Assembly (NCBI GenBank): GCA_017960475.1
Contig: JAGCZH010000018.1
Coordinates: 124,001 to 188,000, forward strand
DNA: 64,000 nt
Reading direction: 5' to 3'
Source: Bacteroidales bacterium
GTDB taxonomy: Bacteria > Bacteroidota > Bacteroidia > Bacteroidales > P3
The notes beneath the pieces were generated by a model. The model was not told the DNA's origin. It saw nothing but the letters and a program-made list of their open reading frames with translations, and did not search any database. Both the position numbers and the translations under genes were made by a program. Of this stretch, positions 1 to 8,730 are shown one piece after another. Positions within the stretch are counted from its first letter, which is position 1; each line of letters begins with the position of its first letter.

Positions 1-29
1 TTCGGATAAGATAAAGCCAGCACAACCAT
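1..29 (-). CDS. possible N-terminus of a gene leaving the left edge
   Basis: On the minus strand an ATG at 29-27 opens a frame of nine codons (MVVLALSYP) that stays open to the window edge. A good TAnnTTTG promoter box lies upstream at 106-113, pointing the same way. Nothing about function can be said from nine codons, and the start could equally lie outside the window. Confidence 0.25.
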
Positions 30-105
30 TCCGTTGTTTTATAAGTATTTAAAAATCAATATTATAATCTCGATTTTTTTTTTATAAAAAACTCTTCTCT
101 TTTTG

Positions 106-113
106 CAAATATA
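106..113 (-). promoter_or_regulatory. Bacteroidota -7 promoter box, reading left
   Basis: Read on the minus strand this is TATATTTG, a perfect match to TAnnTTTG, the -7 element of the primary sigma factor in this phylum. It would drive a gene leaving the left edge. Confidence 0.45.
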
Positions 114-271
114 CTATTATTTTTTTTATCAAAAAAACGCATAATCTAGTTTTATATCTATATAGACGCAAAAAAGGCTTTTTTGCTGCATTAAAAATGA
201 AAAATAAATCATTTTTTTCAATACTTAATACCTAATAATTGTTTTTCTCGCTGAATATGAGTGCGATGTAA

Positions 272-352
272 AATAAAAAAAACATTTACATTTTAAGTGC
301 TGTGATGGCAAGTTGTTTTTATGCTGCTGCTGACGATTATTACCATCCATAA
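272..352 (+). pseudogene. decayed start of an exported protein
   Basis: An open frame of 26 codons begins after a stop with Asn-Lys-Lys-Asn, runs through a hydrophobic signal-peptide-like stretch (IYILSAVMASCFYAAA) and ends DDYYHP-stop. The expected ATG before the Lys-Lys is absent and the frame stops soon after the presumed cleavage site. This looks like the surviving N-terminus of a secreted-protein gene. Its family is not recognisable. Confidence 0.35.
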
Positions 353-383
353 GGCAGTTAGAACAAGTTGATCGTCATGTTAT

Positions 384-474
384 GAGTATTGCCACGCACA
401 AATCAGCTCTACGCGCTCCACTGGAGCTTGAGTATTGCCACGCACCATCAGCTCTACGCGCTCCACTGGAGCTT
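384..474 (+). repeat. two tandem 45-46 bp direct repeats with an inner palindrome
   Basis: Copies at 384-429 and 430-474 are almost identical; they differ at the junction after GCCACGCAC. Each contains the palindrome GCTCCA-C-TGGAGC (415-427 in the first copy). They lie immediately downstream of the minus-strand tRNA-Arg gene. The CTCC-nnn-GGAGCTT core resembles the middle hairpin of the REP-like repeats near 10.2 and 11.1 kb. With only two abutting copies and no spacer this is not a CRISPR array. Confidence 0.7.
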
Positions 475-475
475 G

Positions 476-547
476 TACCCCCTGGGGGAATCGAACCCTC
501 ATTTAAAGTTTAGGAAACTTCCGTTCTATCCGTTGAACTAAGGGGGC
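476..547 (-). tRNA. tRNA-Arg (anticodon CCT)
   Basis: The minus strand folds as a complete 72-nt cloverleaf. The 7-bp acceptor stem is GCCCCCT with AGGGGGT, the D stem is GTTC/GAAC, the anticodon stem is GAAGT/ACTTT with loop TTCCTAA (anticodon CCT, reading AGG), and the T loop is TTCGATT. The T stem has one A-C mismatch. The discriminator base is A and CCA is not encoded, so it must be added after transcription. Confidence 0.93.
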
Positions 548-596
548 AATTTGTGATAAGATAACTTTTATAATGTGGTTTTATTGTGACTAATGT

Positions 597-643
597 AAGG
601 TTTGAAAGGATGAAAAGGATGAAAGGGTAAAAAGGTTTAAAAG
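597..643 (+). repeat. purine-rich AAGGTTTGAAAGG-type repeat
   Basis: A short tract of degenerate units such as AAGGTTTGAAAGG, ATGAAAAGG and AAAAAGGTTTAAAAG lies just past the stop of the 59-aa gene. Related tracts occur at 12.8, 33.1 and 34.0 kb. Confidence 0.5.
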
Positions 644-650
644 TATATGA

Positions 651-830
651 TTATTGTTTTGCCAGATTTTTGAGGGCTTCGCTGGCAGGGATGCGTTGTA
701 TGGTGTTGTTGTCGTCGCAGACAACAATATCTTGTCCGTGTAGTGCTTTTTCCTCGAGCATCCGACGCTCGGCAAGGGCAAGACCATATTCCAACTTTTC
801 TGTTAATATTAGGGCTTCTTTGTCTGACAT
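651..830 (-). CDS. 59-aa partner of the zeta-like kinase (putative antitoxin)
   Basis: An ATG at 830 opens a 59-codon frame ending at 651. The protein is acidic and helical at the N-terminus (MSDKEALILTEKLEYGLAL) and ends in a short beta/helix part (QDIVVCDDNNTIQRIPASEA). It overlaps the last 22 nt of the upstream zeta-like kinase gene, so the two are translated together. Small proteins next to zeta/COG4185-type kinases are often their antitoxins; that role here is inferred from position only. It has no recognisable DNA-binding motif. It is too short for many gene finders, but the overlap and protein-like composition support it. Confidence 0.65.
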   Translation of the reverse strand: MSDKEALILTEKLEYGLALAERRMLEEKALHGQDIVVCDDNNTIQRIPASEALKNLAKQ

Positions 831-1399
831 AACGTGATTAGTTTATTATATACATTTTCCTCGTAAATAGTAGAATCAAGTTGTTTTCCTCCTCGTGCAA
901 TGATTATGCGGGGTGATTCGCTGTTGTCGTATATCGACCAATAGTTAACTTCGGGGATGTATATGTTGAATAGGTTTGTAATTCCGGCAATGTATCGGCG
1001 TCTGGCTGTGGCTGGTGGTATGTCGTGACCGCCATTTTTGACTCGTTCGGCTATTCTCTGCAAAGCCAACTCGGGTGTGCGTAGCCAGAAGAAGACGAGT
1101 GTAACCACATAGTTTTTCGCTTGAGCTTGTCGAACCAGATTAATGTATGAGCGGGTTGCCAATGTTGTCTCGATGGCGAAGGATTCCTCGCGTCCGAGCA
1201 GCTCTTTTATGCGCTTCAGCATTAGTTTGCCTGCTTCGAGTGTCATACTGTTGGGATTAAAGGGGGAGAGACCTCGCGCTATTTCGTCGGAGTTGACAAA
1301 TTCCCTACAGTCGAGAATCTCAGGCAATATTGTATAGGAGGCCGTTGTTTTTCCGGCCCCGTTACATCCTCCAATAATATAGAGATTCTTTTCCGACAC
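809..1399 (-). CDS. zeta-toxin-like P-loop kinase (COG4185 type)
   Basis: This 196-aa protein has a Walker A loop GGCNGAGKTT (about residues 10-19) and the NSDEIARGLSP segment typical of small predicted kinases related to zeta/PezT toxins. An arginine-rich lid follows near residues 118-135 (RIAERV...ARRRY). Zeta toxins phosphorylate UDP-N-acetylglucosamine and block wall synthesis; whether this one does is unknown. It starts with GTG only 6 nt after the infB stop, with no Shine-Dalgarno site, so it probably depends on translation of infB. A 59-aa gene overlaps its end. It could also be a housekeeping nucleotide or metabolite kinase. Confidence 0.8.
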   Translation of the reverse strand: MSEKNLYIIGGCNGAGKTTASYTILPEILDCREFVNSDEIARGLSPFNPNSMTLEAGKLMLKRIKELLGREESFAIETTLATRSYINLVRQAQAKNYVVTLVFFWLRTPELALQRIAERVKNGGHDIPPATARRRYIAGITNLFNIYIPEVNYWSIYDNSESPRIIIARGGKQLDSTIYEENVYNKLITLCQTKKP

Positions 1400-1405
1400 T
1401 TTGTG

Positions 1406-4375
1406 TTACAGCTTTCTCTTTATCTCGATAACCTCATAGGCTTCGACAATATCGCCGACCTTGATGTCGTTGAAGTTCTCAATGTTAAGACCGCAGTCTT
1501 GACCGCTGACCACTTCCTTGACATCGTCTTTGAAACGTTTCAGCGAAGCCAGTTTGCCCGTGTAGACAACGATACCGTCGCGAATGATGCGTATGTTGCT
1601 TTGACGGCTGATTTTGCCGTCGAGGCACATACATCCGGCGATGGTGCCGACCTTGCTGATTTTGAAGGTTTCTCGTATCTCAAGGTTGGCGGTGATTTTC
1701 TCCTGTTTTTCAGGCGAAAGCATACCTTCGATAGCATCTTTGAGTTCGTTGATGGCATCGTAGATAATGCTGTAGAGACGTATGTCGATATGTTCTGTCT
1801 CAGCCATTTTGCGAGCGCCAACGCTTGGACGAACCTGGAAGCCGATAATGATGGCGTCGCTGGATTCGGCAAGGAGGACATCGTTTTCGGTGATTTGTCC
1901 CACGGCTTTGTGGATGACATTGACTTGAACCTCGTCGGTGGAGAGTTTCAGCAAGGAGTCGCTCAATGCCTCGACCGAGCCGTCGACGTCGGCCTTGACG
2001 ATGATGTTAAGCTCTTTGAAGTTGCCTAACGCTATACGGCGACCAATCTCGTCGAGGGTCATGTGCTTCTGGGTACGAAGTCCAAGTTCACGTTGCAGTT
2101 GTGTGCGTCGGTTGGCGATGTCTTTGGCCTCCTTCTCGTTTTCAGTGACGTTGAAGGTGTCGCCAGCTTGGCAAGCTCCGGTGAGACCGAGGAGGAGTAC
2201 CGGCTGTGAGGGACCTGCGGAGAGAACTTCTTGGTTGCGCTCGTTGTACATTGCGCGAACGCGGCCGCTTATGGCGCCAGCGACAACGGGGTCGCCTTTG
2301 CGTATGGTGCCGTCTTCGACAAGGATCTTGGCCACATAGCCGCGGCCTTTGTCGAGAGAGCTTTCAATGACTGTACCTTTGGCGCGTTTGTTGGGGTTGC
2401 CCTTCAGCTCCATGATATCGGCTTGAAGGATCACTTTCTCCAGCAGTTCCTCGACATTGATACCTTTCTTGGCGCTGATGTCTTGGCTCTGGTATTTACC
2501 GCCCCATTCCTCGACGAGGAGGTTCATGTTGGCGAGCTCGGTTTTGATTCTGTCGGGGTCGGCGCCGGGCTTATCGATTTTGTTGATGGCGAAGACAATG
2601 GGGACACCGGCGGCTTGAGCGTGGTTGATAGCCTCAATGGTCTGGGGCATGATTTTGTCGTCGGCGGCGATGACAATGATGGCGATGTCGGTCATTTTGG
2701 CACCACGGGCACGCATGGCTGTAAAGGCTTCGTGACCAGGGGTGTCGAGGAAGGTTATTTTGCGACCGTCGGCGGTGGTAACCTCATAAGCACCGATGTG
2801 CTGGGTGATGCCGCCAGCTTCGCCGGCGATGACATTGGTTTTGCGGATGTAGTCGAGCAGGGATGTCTTGCCGTGGTCAACGTGACCCATAACGGTGACG
2901 ATGGGGTTGCGAGTGACAAGGTCCTCAGGATTGTCGGCTTCTTCGATTTTGTGAAGCTCGTCGACGACCTCGGAACTGGCGAAACTGATGTCATAGCCAA
3001 ATTCGTCGGCGATGAGGCGTATGGTTTCGGCATCGAGACGTTGGTTGATGCTGACGAAGATGCCCACTTGCATGCATGTGGCGATAATCTGGGTAACGGG
3101 GATGTTCATCATTGTCGCCAGCTCGTTGGCGGTGACAAACTCGGTCACTTGCAGGGTTTTCTGGTTCTCCATCTCGCGCATCTGCTCTTGCTCGATTTGC
3201 TGATGCACTTTCTGGCGTTTCTCACGGTTGTGTTTGGAAGTCTTGGATTTACCCATAGGGCTCAGTCGAGCCAGGGTCTCCTTGATTTGTTTCTCGATCT
3301 CGGCGTCGTCGACTTCTACTTTCTTGGCTTTCTCGGCATTTTTGTTCTTTTTGTTTTTCTCGCTCTTCTTATCCTTGCCCTGCTTATCCTTGCCCTGTTT
3401 CGAAGAGTTGTTGTCGATTTTTATCGACTCGGTTTCGTCGACTTTTATGCCCTCTTTCTTGATGCGTTTGCGTTTTTTCTTCTTCTCTTCGTCGCGACCT
3501 TTTGCCTTGGGTTTGTCGAATTGGGTGAGGTCGATTTTGGTGACAACTTTAGGTCCTTCGAGTTTCTGATATTGGGTCTCGATGAATTCTATTTCTTTCT
3601 CGGCTTGCTTGACGGGTTCCTCTATCTCGGGCTCGGGTGTCACAACAGGCGTTGTGTCAATAACAGAGGGTTTCTGCTGTTGTTTCTTTGCTGTCTCGGC
3701 GGCCTCTTTCTTCTTGTTTTTTCGTTCCTCGCGTTCTGATTTGGTCTGTTTGGTTGGACGCATGCGAGAGTTGATGGAGGAGAGGTCTATCTTGTTGACT
3801 ATGCGCACTTCGGCGTCGAAAGCGTTCTTGCCCTCTTTGGCGCCGGCCACGGAGCTGCGAAGCACTTTGGTTTCGAATTTGGGCTCCTCTTTTTCGGGCT
3901 CTATGACTTCCTCGGGTTTCTCTTTCTTGTCGGCGGGAGTTTTTTCGTCAGCTTTTTTCCGTCCACCTTTTTTGTCCACATTATCCTTTTGTGGCTCGTC
4001 CGTAGGATTGGTTTCAACATCATTCGAAGGAGCTTCGTTGGCGTTGTCTTTCTCCTTTGTGTTGGTGGCATTGAAATTCTTGATGATGATTTCGTCGTTG
4101 AAATCGGAGGCGTCCTCAGCAGGCGTTGTGTTGGAGGCTTCTATGGTGACGCTATTACCTGTGGAGATTTCGATTCTGTCGGCGTTTTCTTTTACCTGGC
4201 GTTCAGCCTGGAATGCTGTTGCAAGCAAGTCGTATTGCTCTGGAGTGATACGTGCGTTGGGGTTGGCCTCCACGTGATGGCCCTTTTTGGACAGGTATTC
4301 CACAAGAGTTGGAATACCGACATTGAGTTCCTTAGCGGCTTTGTTTAGTCTTATGTTTTTCGGTTCTTCTGACAT
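1406..4375 (-). CDS. infB: translation initiation factor IF-2
   Basis: IF-2 is the GTPase that brings initiator fMet-tRNA to the 30S subunit. The 989-aa protein opens with an IF2_N helix domain ([21 protein letters not shown]). A very long charged Lys/Glu linker (about 50-400), usual in this phylum, follows, then a second IF2_N-like domain near 410-460. The G domain, with GHVDHGKTS near residue 495, DTPGHEAF and NKIDK, precedes the beta-barrel and C-terminal domains. I chose ATG at 4375, which follows GGAG by 5 nt, over a GTG two codons upstream. It is the third gene of rimP-nusA-infB. Confidence 0.97.
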   Translation of the reverse strand: MSEEPKNIRLNKAAKELNVGIPTLVEYLSKKGHHVEANPNARITPEQYDLLATAFQAERQVKENADRIEISTGNSVTIEASNTTPAEDASDFNDEIIIKNFNATNTKEKDNANEAPSNDVETNPTDEPQKDNVDKKGGRKKADEKTPADKKEKPEEVIEPEKEEPKFETKVLRSSVAGAKEGKNAFDAEVRIVNKIDLSSINSRMRPTKQTKSEREERKNKKKEAAETAKKQQQKPSVIDTTPVVTPEPEIEEPVKQAEKEIEFIETQYQKLEGPKVVTKIDLTQFDKPKAKGRDEEKKKKRKRIKKEGIKVDETESIKIDNNSSKQGKDKQGKDKKSEKNKKNKNAEKAKKVEVDDAEIEKQIKETLARLSPMGKSKTSKHNREKRQKVHQQIEQEQMREMENQKTLQVTEFVTANELATMMNIPVTQIIATCMQVGIFVSINQRLDAETIRLIADEFGYDISFASSEVVDELHKIEEADNPEDLVTRNPIVTVMGHVDHGKTSLLDYIRKTNVIAGEAGGITQHIGAYEVTTADGRKITFLDTPGHEAFTAMRARGAKMTDIAIIVIAADDKIMPQTIEAINHAQAAGVPIVFAINKIDKPGADPDRIKTELANMNLLVEEWGGKYQSQDISAKKGINVEELLEKVILQADIMELKGNPNKRAKGTVIESSLDKGRGYVAKILVEDGTIRKGDPVVAGAISGRVRAMYNERNQEVLSAGPSQPVLLLGLTGACQAGDTFNVTENEKEAKDIANRRTQLQRELGLRTQKHMTLDEIGRRIALGNFKELNIIVKADVDGSVEALSDSLLKLSTDEVQVNVIHKAVGQITENDVLLAESSDAIIIGFQVRPSVGARKMAETEHIDIRLYSIIYDAINELKDAIEGMLSPEKQEKITANLEIRETFKISKVGTIAGCMCLDGKISRQSNIRIIRDGIVVYTGKLASLKRFKDDVKEVVSGQDCGLNIENFNDIKVGDIVEAYEVIEIKRKL

Positions 4376-4456
4376 GATCACTCCTTCTTTTTGATGATGA
4401 TTGGAAATTCAATATGAGCAAGAGGGTAGAAATGGGCGTTTAATGGAACTAAGATA

Positions 4457-5695
4457 TTATTCCTCGAATTCGGCCTTGAGGACTTCGATCACGTTGTCGA
4501 TAGTCTCCTCTTCGAGGTCGGTGCGGTTGATGAGTTCCTCTTTGGAGAGTGCGAGAACGCTCTTGGCGGTGTCGCAGCCTATCTTGATAAGTTCATCGAT
4601 AATCCACTGGTCGATCTCGTCGGCGAATTCTTTGAGGTCGACGTCGTCGAGGTCTTCGTCGCTATTGCGGTACACTTCTATCTCGTAGCCGCAGAGTTTG
4701 CTGGCGAGTTTGATGTTGTGGCCGCCTTTGCCGATAGCCAGAGAGACTTGGTCGGGTTCCATGAACACCTCGGCGGTTTTGGTGTCGTCGTTAAGGACAA
4801 TCTTGGTGATTTCGGCTGGGCTGAGAGCACGTCTAATCATAAGGTCGGTACGACTTGTGTAGTTGATGACGTCGATGTTCTCGTTTTTCAGTTCACGCAC
4901 GATGCCGTGTATGCGGTTGCCCTTGATACCCACGCAGGAGCCCACAGGGTCGATACGGTCGTCGTAGGATTCGACGGCGACTTTGGCGCGTTCGCCAGGG
5001 ACACGGACGATGTTGCGGATGGTGATAAGGCCGTCGTAGATTTCCGGCACTTCGGCTTCGAGCAGACGTTCGAGGAAAATAGGAGAGGTGCGGGAGAGGA
5101 TGATGACGGGGTTGTTGTTTTTCAGTTCAACTTTAAGGACGATGGCGCGTACGGTGTCGCCCTTGCGGAAGTGGTCGGCGGGAATTTGTTCGCTTTTGGG
5201 CAGTACGAGCTCGATTTTTTCTTCGTCGAGGACGAGAATCTCTTTGTTCCAGGGCTGATATACCTCGCCAATAACGATTTCACCAACTTTGTCTTTGTAT
5301 TTTTGGAAAATAAGCGACTTCTCGTAGTCTTGTATCTTGCCCACGAGGTTTTGGTGTATGGCAAGGATTTCGCGACGGCCGAATTCGCTTAGGGGTACAG
5401 GCTCAGAGAGGTCTTCGCCCACTTCAAAGTCTGACTCGATTTTTATGGCCTCAGAATACTCGATTTCGCGTTTGTCGTCGGTGAGTTGGCCGTCCTCCAC
5501 GATGTGGCGGTTGCGGTAGATTTCCAAGTCGCCTTTGTCGATGTTCACGATGATGTCGAAGTTGTCGTCTGTGCCGTAGCGTTTAGCCAGTGCTGCGCGG
5601 AACACCTCTTCGAGGATATGCATCAGCGTTTCACGGTCAATGTTCTTGTAGTCTTTAAATTCCGAGAAGGAATCAATAAGGTCTGACGTCTTCAT
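4457..5695 (-). CDS. nusA: transcription termination/antitermination factor NusA
   Basis: NusA binds RNA polymerase and controls pausing, termination and antitermination. The 412-aa protein has the N-terminal polymerase-binding domain (about 1-125), an S1 domain (GEIVIGEVYQPWNKEILVL onward, about 140-200) and two KH domains including IGKGGHNIKLASKL. A short C-terminal helical tail replaces the acidic repeats of E. coli NusA. I chose the ATG at 5695 (MKTSDLIDSF). The frame stays open about ten codons further upstream, but that part shows no family similarity. It sits between rimP and infB, the classic order. Confidence 0.96.
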   Translation of the reverse strand: MKTSDLIDSFSEFKDYKNIDRETLMHILEEVFRAALAKRYGTDDNFDIIVNIDKGDLEIYRNRHIVEDGQLTDDKREIEYSEAIKIESDFEVGEDLSEPVPLSEFGRREILAIHQNLVGKIQDYEKSLIFQKYKDKVGEIVIGEVYQPWNKEILVLDEEKIELVLPKSEQIPADHFRKGDTVRAIVLKVELKNNNPVIILSRTSPIFLERLLEAEVPEIYDGLITIRNIVRVPGERAKVAVESYDDRIDPVGSCVGIKGNRIHGIVRELKNENIDVINYTSRTDLMIRRALSPAEITKIVLNDDTKTAEVFMEPDQVSLAIGKGGHNIKLASKLCGYEIEVYRNSDEDLDDVDLKEFADEIDQWIIDELIKIGCDTAKSVLALSKEELINRTDLEEETIDNVIEVLKAEFEE

Positions 5696-5737
5696 AAATT
5701 GAAAATTGAAAATTATTGCTTTCAACTTTCTGATATT

Positions 5738-6178
5738 CTAAAATTTAATTATTATCTTTGCTGTCTTGATATCGGGGTATGCAATCTTCACAGGTTCGGC
5801 CTGCATGTTTTTGCGGCCAGGCAGTTTGAGAAGGATCCTCTCGTCGTCGGCATCAATAAGGCGACCCTCGAAAGTCTCGCCCTCGAATGTGGTGACAGTG
5901 AGATCCTGTCCAATGTTTTTCTTGTACTGTCTCTTTAATTTGAGAGGCGAGTCAAGGCCGGCGCTGGCGACGTTGAGTTCAAAATCCTCAACATCGCGAT
6001 CCAAACTGTTCTCAATGGCGCGGCTCAGTTCAATGCAGTCGTCGATGGTGATGCCGTTGTCGCCGTCAATAGCCACATTGATGCGGTTGTCGGTGGATAT
6101 TTTCAAATCGACAAGAAACTTGTCGGTGCCGCTGAGGGTGGAATCAATAATGCTAAGTACGTGTAGTTTATCTATCAT
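5738..6178 (-). CDS. rimP: ribosome maturation factor RimP
   Basis: RimP assists maturation of the 30S subunit. The 146-aa protein starts MIDKLHVLSIID and contains the conserved core DDCIELSRAIENSLD and FELNVASAGLDSPLK, followed by an Sm-like C-terminal barrel. The length fits the family. The frame stays open upstream, but the ATG at 6178 matches the family start. It is the first gene of the rimP-nusA-infB operon. A promoter box lies at 6239-6246, and a leader hairpin lies in between. Confidence 0.93.
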   Translation of the reverse strand: MIDKLHVLSIIDSTLSGTDKFLVDLKISTDNRINVAIDGDNGITIDDCIELSRAIENSLDRDVEDFELNVASAGLDSPLKLKRQYKKNIGQDLTVTTFEGETFEGRLIDADDERILLKLPGRKNMQAEPVKIAYPDIKTAKIIIKF

Positions 6179-6202
6179 GATTGTGGTGTTTCCAATAAAA
6201 GA

Positions 6203-6220
6203 GGGGAACTTGCGTCCCCC
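6203..6220 (-). promoter_or_regulatory. leader hairpin of the rimP operon, attenuator-like
   Basis: On the minus strand GGGGGAC-GCAA-GTTCCCC forms a 7-bp stem (one G-U pair) capped by a GNRA tetraloop and followed by TCTTTTATT. It lies between the promoter box at 6239-6246 and the rimP start at 6178. The shape resembles a weak attenuator or a protein-binding leader element. No function is shown. Confidence 0.45.
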
Positions 6221-6238
6221 TGCTCTCAAAATCCGTTG

Positions 6239-6246
6239 CAAAAATA
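6239..6246 (-). promoter_or_regulatory. promoter -7 box for rimP-nusA-infB
   Basis: The minus strand reads TATTTTTG, a perfect TAnnTTTG box, about 60 nt upstream of the rimP start. Confidence 0.6.
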
Positions 6247-6743
6247 CAAAGAATATTTTAATTGACAGTTATTTTGAATGATAATCTTTATATGTTTTTA
6301 TGTAATTCGCTGATAATAAGAGTGGTGGTTATTTATTATTATGGAGAGTGTTCAGTATCAATGAGGAGTATTCCGGTGTAGAATATCTCTTTTTTGATGT
6401 TTTTGTATATCAAAATGGTGTGGTTTGTGGGGTTGAGGAGATGATGAAAGAGGAGGCGTTTTTTTCTCGGCGGGGAGGGGTGTGAGTTCGCTATGAGTTC
6501 GCTAAGGGTCCGCTAAAGAAATTGAAAATTGAAAGTTGAAAGTTGAAAATTGGAGATTGAAAAGGGGGGACGTGGGCGAAGCAGGATATTACCGATTTGG
6601 ATTGAATGGATCTGTTTTGGGAATGAGTGATTTGGGTAATAATTGTTCGGGATACAATAATTATTCTTTGTTGACGTTTAAGAAAAAGAAGTTTTTGTCG
6701 CACAGCGACATGTTTATTTATGATGATTACTTCGTAGAAGTTT
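6247..6743. other. intergenic stretch between rimP and thyA
   Basis: This roughly 500-bp divergent region is AT-rich. At 6520-6560 it holds a run of degenerate TTGAAAATTGAAAG units, similar to one after the nusA start near 5700. I found no convincing gene, RNA or perfect promoter box for thyA; TTATTCTTTG near 6659-6668 is a weak candidate. Confidence 0.4.
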
Positions 6744-7538
6744 ATGAAACAATATCTTGATTTGCTGCAGCATGTTATAGACACCGGTGTGGATAAGAGT
6801 GACCGTACCGGAACAGGCACTCGCAGCATTTTTGGCTATCAGATGCACTTTGATCTTGCTGACGGTTTCCCTTTGTTGACAACCAAGAAGTTGCACTTGC
6901 GTTCGATAATATATGAGTTGCTGTGGTTTTTGCGTGGTGACACCAATATCGCCTATTTGCATGACCATAAGGTGACAATATGGGACGAGTGGGCCGACGA
7001 AAATGGTGATCTGGGCCCTGTATATGGAAGCCAGTGGCGTTCATGGCCCGACGGTAAAGGTGGAACTATCGACCAGATTGCCAACGTTGTGGAGCAAATC
7101 AAACACAATCCTGACAGCCGGCGTCTTATGGTCACCGCATGGAACCCCGCAGAGATTGAGGATATGGCTCTGCCTCCTTGTCACTGTCTGTTCCAGTTTT
7201 ATGTCGCCAACGGAGCCCTCTCGTGTCAGCTATATCAGCGCAGCGCCGACATTTTCCTGGGTGTGCCTTTTAATATCGCCAGTTATGCTTTGCTCACCAT
7301 GATGATGGCTCAGGTTTGTGATTTGCGCCCGGGAACCTTTGTCCACACTTTTGGCGACGCCCACATCTACAACAACCACATGGAACAGTGCCGGTTGCAG
7401 CTTAGCCGTCAACCACGGCCATTGCCGACAATGCGTATCAATCCCGACAAGAAGGATATCTTCTCTTTCGAGTATGAGGACTTTTCGCTTGAGGGCTACG
7501 ATCCACATCCACATATCAAAGGAGAGGTGTCTGTATGA
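6744..7538 (+). CDS. thyA: thymidylate synthase
   Basis: ThyA makes dTMP from dUMP using methylene-tetrahydrofolate. At 264 residues it matches the E. coli enzyme in length. The catalytic cysteine is Cys146 in LPPCHC. Other signatures are the N-terminal DRTGTGT phosphate loop, the QLYQRSAD segment with the dUMP-binding Arg and Ser, and [10 protein letters not shown]. The usual dihydrofolate reductase gene does not follow. Instead the stop overlaps the manC start as ATGA. Confidence 0.97.
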   Translation: MKQYLDLLQHVIDTGVDKSDRTGTGTRSIFGYQMHFDLADGFPLLTTKKLHLRSIIYELLWFLRGDTNIAYLHDHKVTIWDEWADENGDLGPVYGSQWRSWPDGKGGTIDQIANVVEQIKHNPDSRRLMVTAWNPAEIEDMALPPCHCLFQFYVANGALSCQLYQRSADIFLGVPFNIASYALLTMMMAQVCDLRPGTFVHTFGDAHIYNNHMEQCRLQLSRQPRPLPTMRINPDKKDIFSFEYEDFSLEGYDPHPHIKGEVSV

Positions 7539-8629
7539 AAAATCCCAACAATTTCTGTATTATCATGGCGGGTGGTTTCGGAAGCCGTTTCTGGCCGCTA
7601 TGTTCTGTCAACAAGCCTAAACAGTTTCTGGATCTCATGGGCTCGGGACAGTCAATGCTGCAGGACACTTTCCGTCGTTTCGAAGAGATATGTCCCCGCG
7701 AGAACATTTTTATTGTCACCACAAAAGCACATGAGGCTCAGGTACGTAGGCAAATTCCCGACCTTTCCGACGCACAGGTCTTGTGCGAGCCTTTCCGCCG
7801 CAACACCGCGCCATGTGTGGCTTATGCCGCCGCGGTTGTCGCAGAGATCAATCCCAATGCCAATATAATAGTCACTCCGTCCGACCATGCCATTTTCGGT
7901 CACTCGGACTTTGTGCGCAACATGCAGGACGCCATCGATGTTGTCGATGCTCATGACTGGATAGTCACTCTCGGGGCGCGTCCCGTAAATCCAAATATTA
8001 AATACGGATATATCCAGTTTAAAGAAGCTGTGCGTCAAGACACATCGTCGCGAATCCACAAGGTGATCACTTTTGTCGAGAAGCCACCTTTCGATATGGC
8101 TTGCCAATTTATCGCCTCGGGCGAATTCCTCTGGAACGCAGGTATATTTGTGTGGCGTCTGCCTGTACTTATGGACGCTTACCGCCGTTATCTCCCACAG
8201 ATAGCAGAGAGTTTCTTCTCTCTGTCGTCAGACACATCGGCTAAACAACTCAAAGATGTATACACTCAGGCACAATCAATCTCTATTGACTATGGGATTA
8301 TAGAAAAGGCCGACAATGTCTATGTTATGGAGGCTGATTTTGGATGGAGCGATGTGGAGACCTGGGATTCGCTGTATATGGCTCAAAACAAGGACACCAA
8401 TGGCAACGCCGTGGCTTCTGGCAATGTGATAACATACGACTCTCATGACTGTTTGGTGCACCTTCATCCCGAAAAATATGCTGTGATTCAGGGCCTGGAC
8501 GGGTATATCGTTGCGGCGGGAGCCGACACTTTGCTGATTTGCCGTCGTGACCATGAGGAGCAACTGATGAAGTTCAACTCTGACGTTGAGCTGATGAAAA
8601 GCAAGAAGGAGAAACCTGCGTCAAAGTGA
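7535..8629 (+). CDS. manC: mannose-1-phosphate guanylyltransferase
   Basis: The enzyme makes GDP-mannose from GTP and mannose-1-phosphate for fucose, mannose and surface polysaccharide synthesis. The nucleotidyltransferase signature GGFGSRFWP followed by KPKQFL is at residues about 13-31. PSDHAI, FVEKPP and [10 protein letters not shown] also match the family. At 364 residues it has the catalytic and left-handed-helix domains but no fused phosphomannose isomerase. It overlaps thyA by 4 nt, so the two are probably translationally coupled. A polyprenol-phosphate mannosyltransferase at 63 kb would use its product. Confidence 0.92.
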   Translation: MKNPNNFCIIMAGGFGSRFWPLCSVNKPKQFLDLMGSGQSMLQDTFRRFEEICPRENIFIVTTKAHEAQVRRQIPDLSDAQVLCEPFRRNTAPCVAYAAAVVAEINPNANIIVTPSDHAIFGHSDFVRNMQDAIDVVDAHDWIVTLGARPVNPNIKYGYIQFKEAVRQDTSSRIHKVITFVEKPPFDMACQFIASGEFLWNAGIFVWRLPVLMDAYRRYLPQIAESFFSLSSDTSAKQLKDVYTQAQSISIDYGIIEKADNVYVMEADFGWSDVETWDSLYMAQNKDTNGNAVASGNVITYDSHDCLVHLHPEKYAVIQGLDGYIVAAGADTLLICRRDHEEQLMKFNSDVELMKSKKEKPASK

Positions 8630-8730
8630 ACTGTCCGAGGTCGAAGCGACCGAAAACGGTATTCACACAATAAAAAAAGAATAGAATCGTTGTTAGCAAT
8701 TATTATTTGAAATAAAAACCACATCATATA

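Noticed and set aside
384-474. Possible CRISPR-like repeats
   Set aside because: Only two abutting copies, no spacers and no cas genes in the window.
2231-3739. A 502-codon open frame antisense to infB
   Set aside because: It is rich in Leu, Val, Phe and Asp and lacks any motif; it mirrors the Lys/Glu-rich linker codons of infB.
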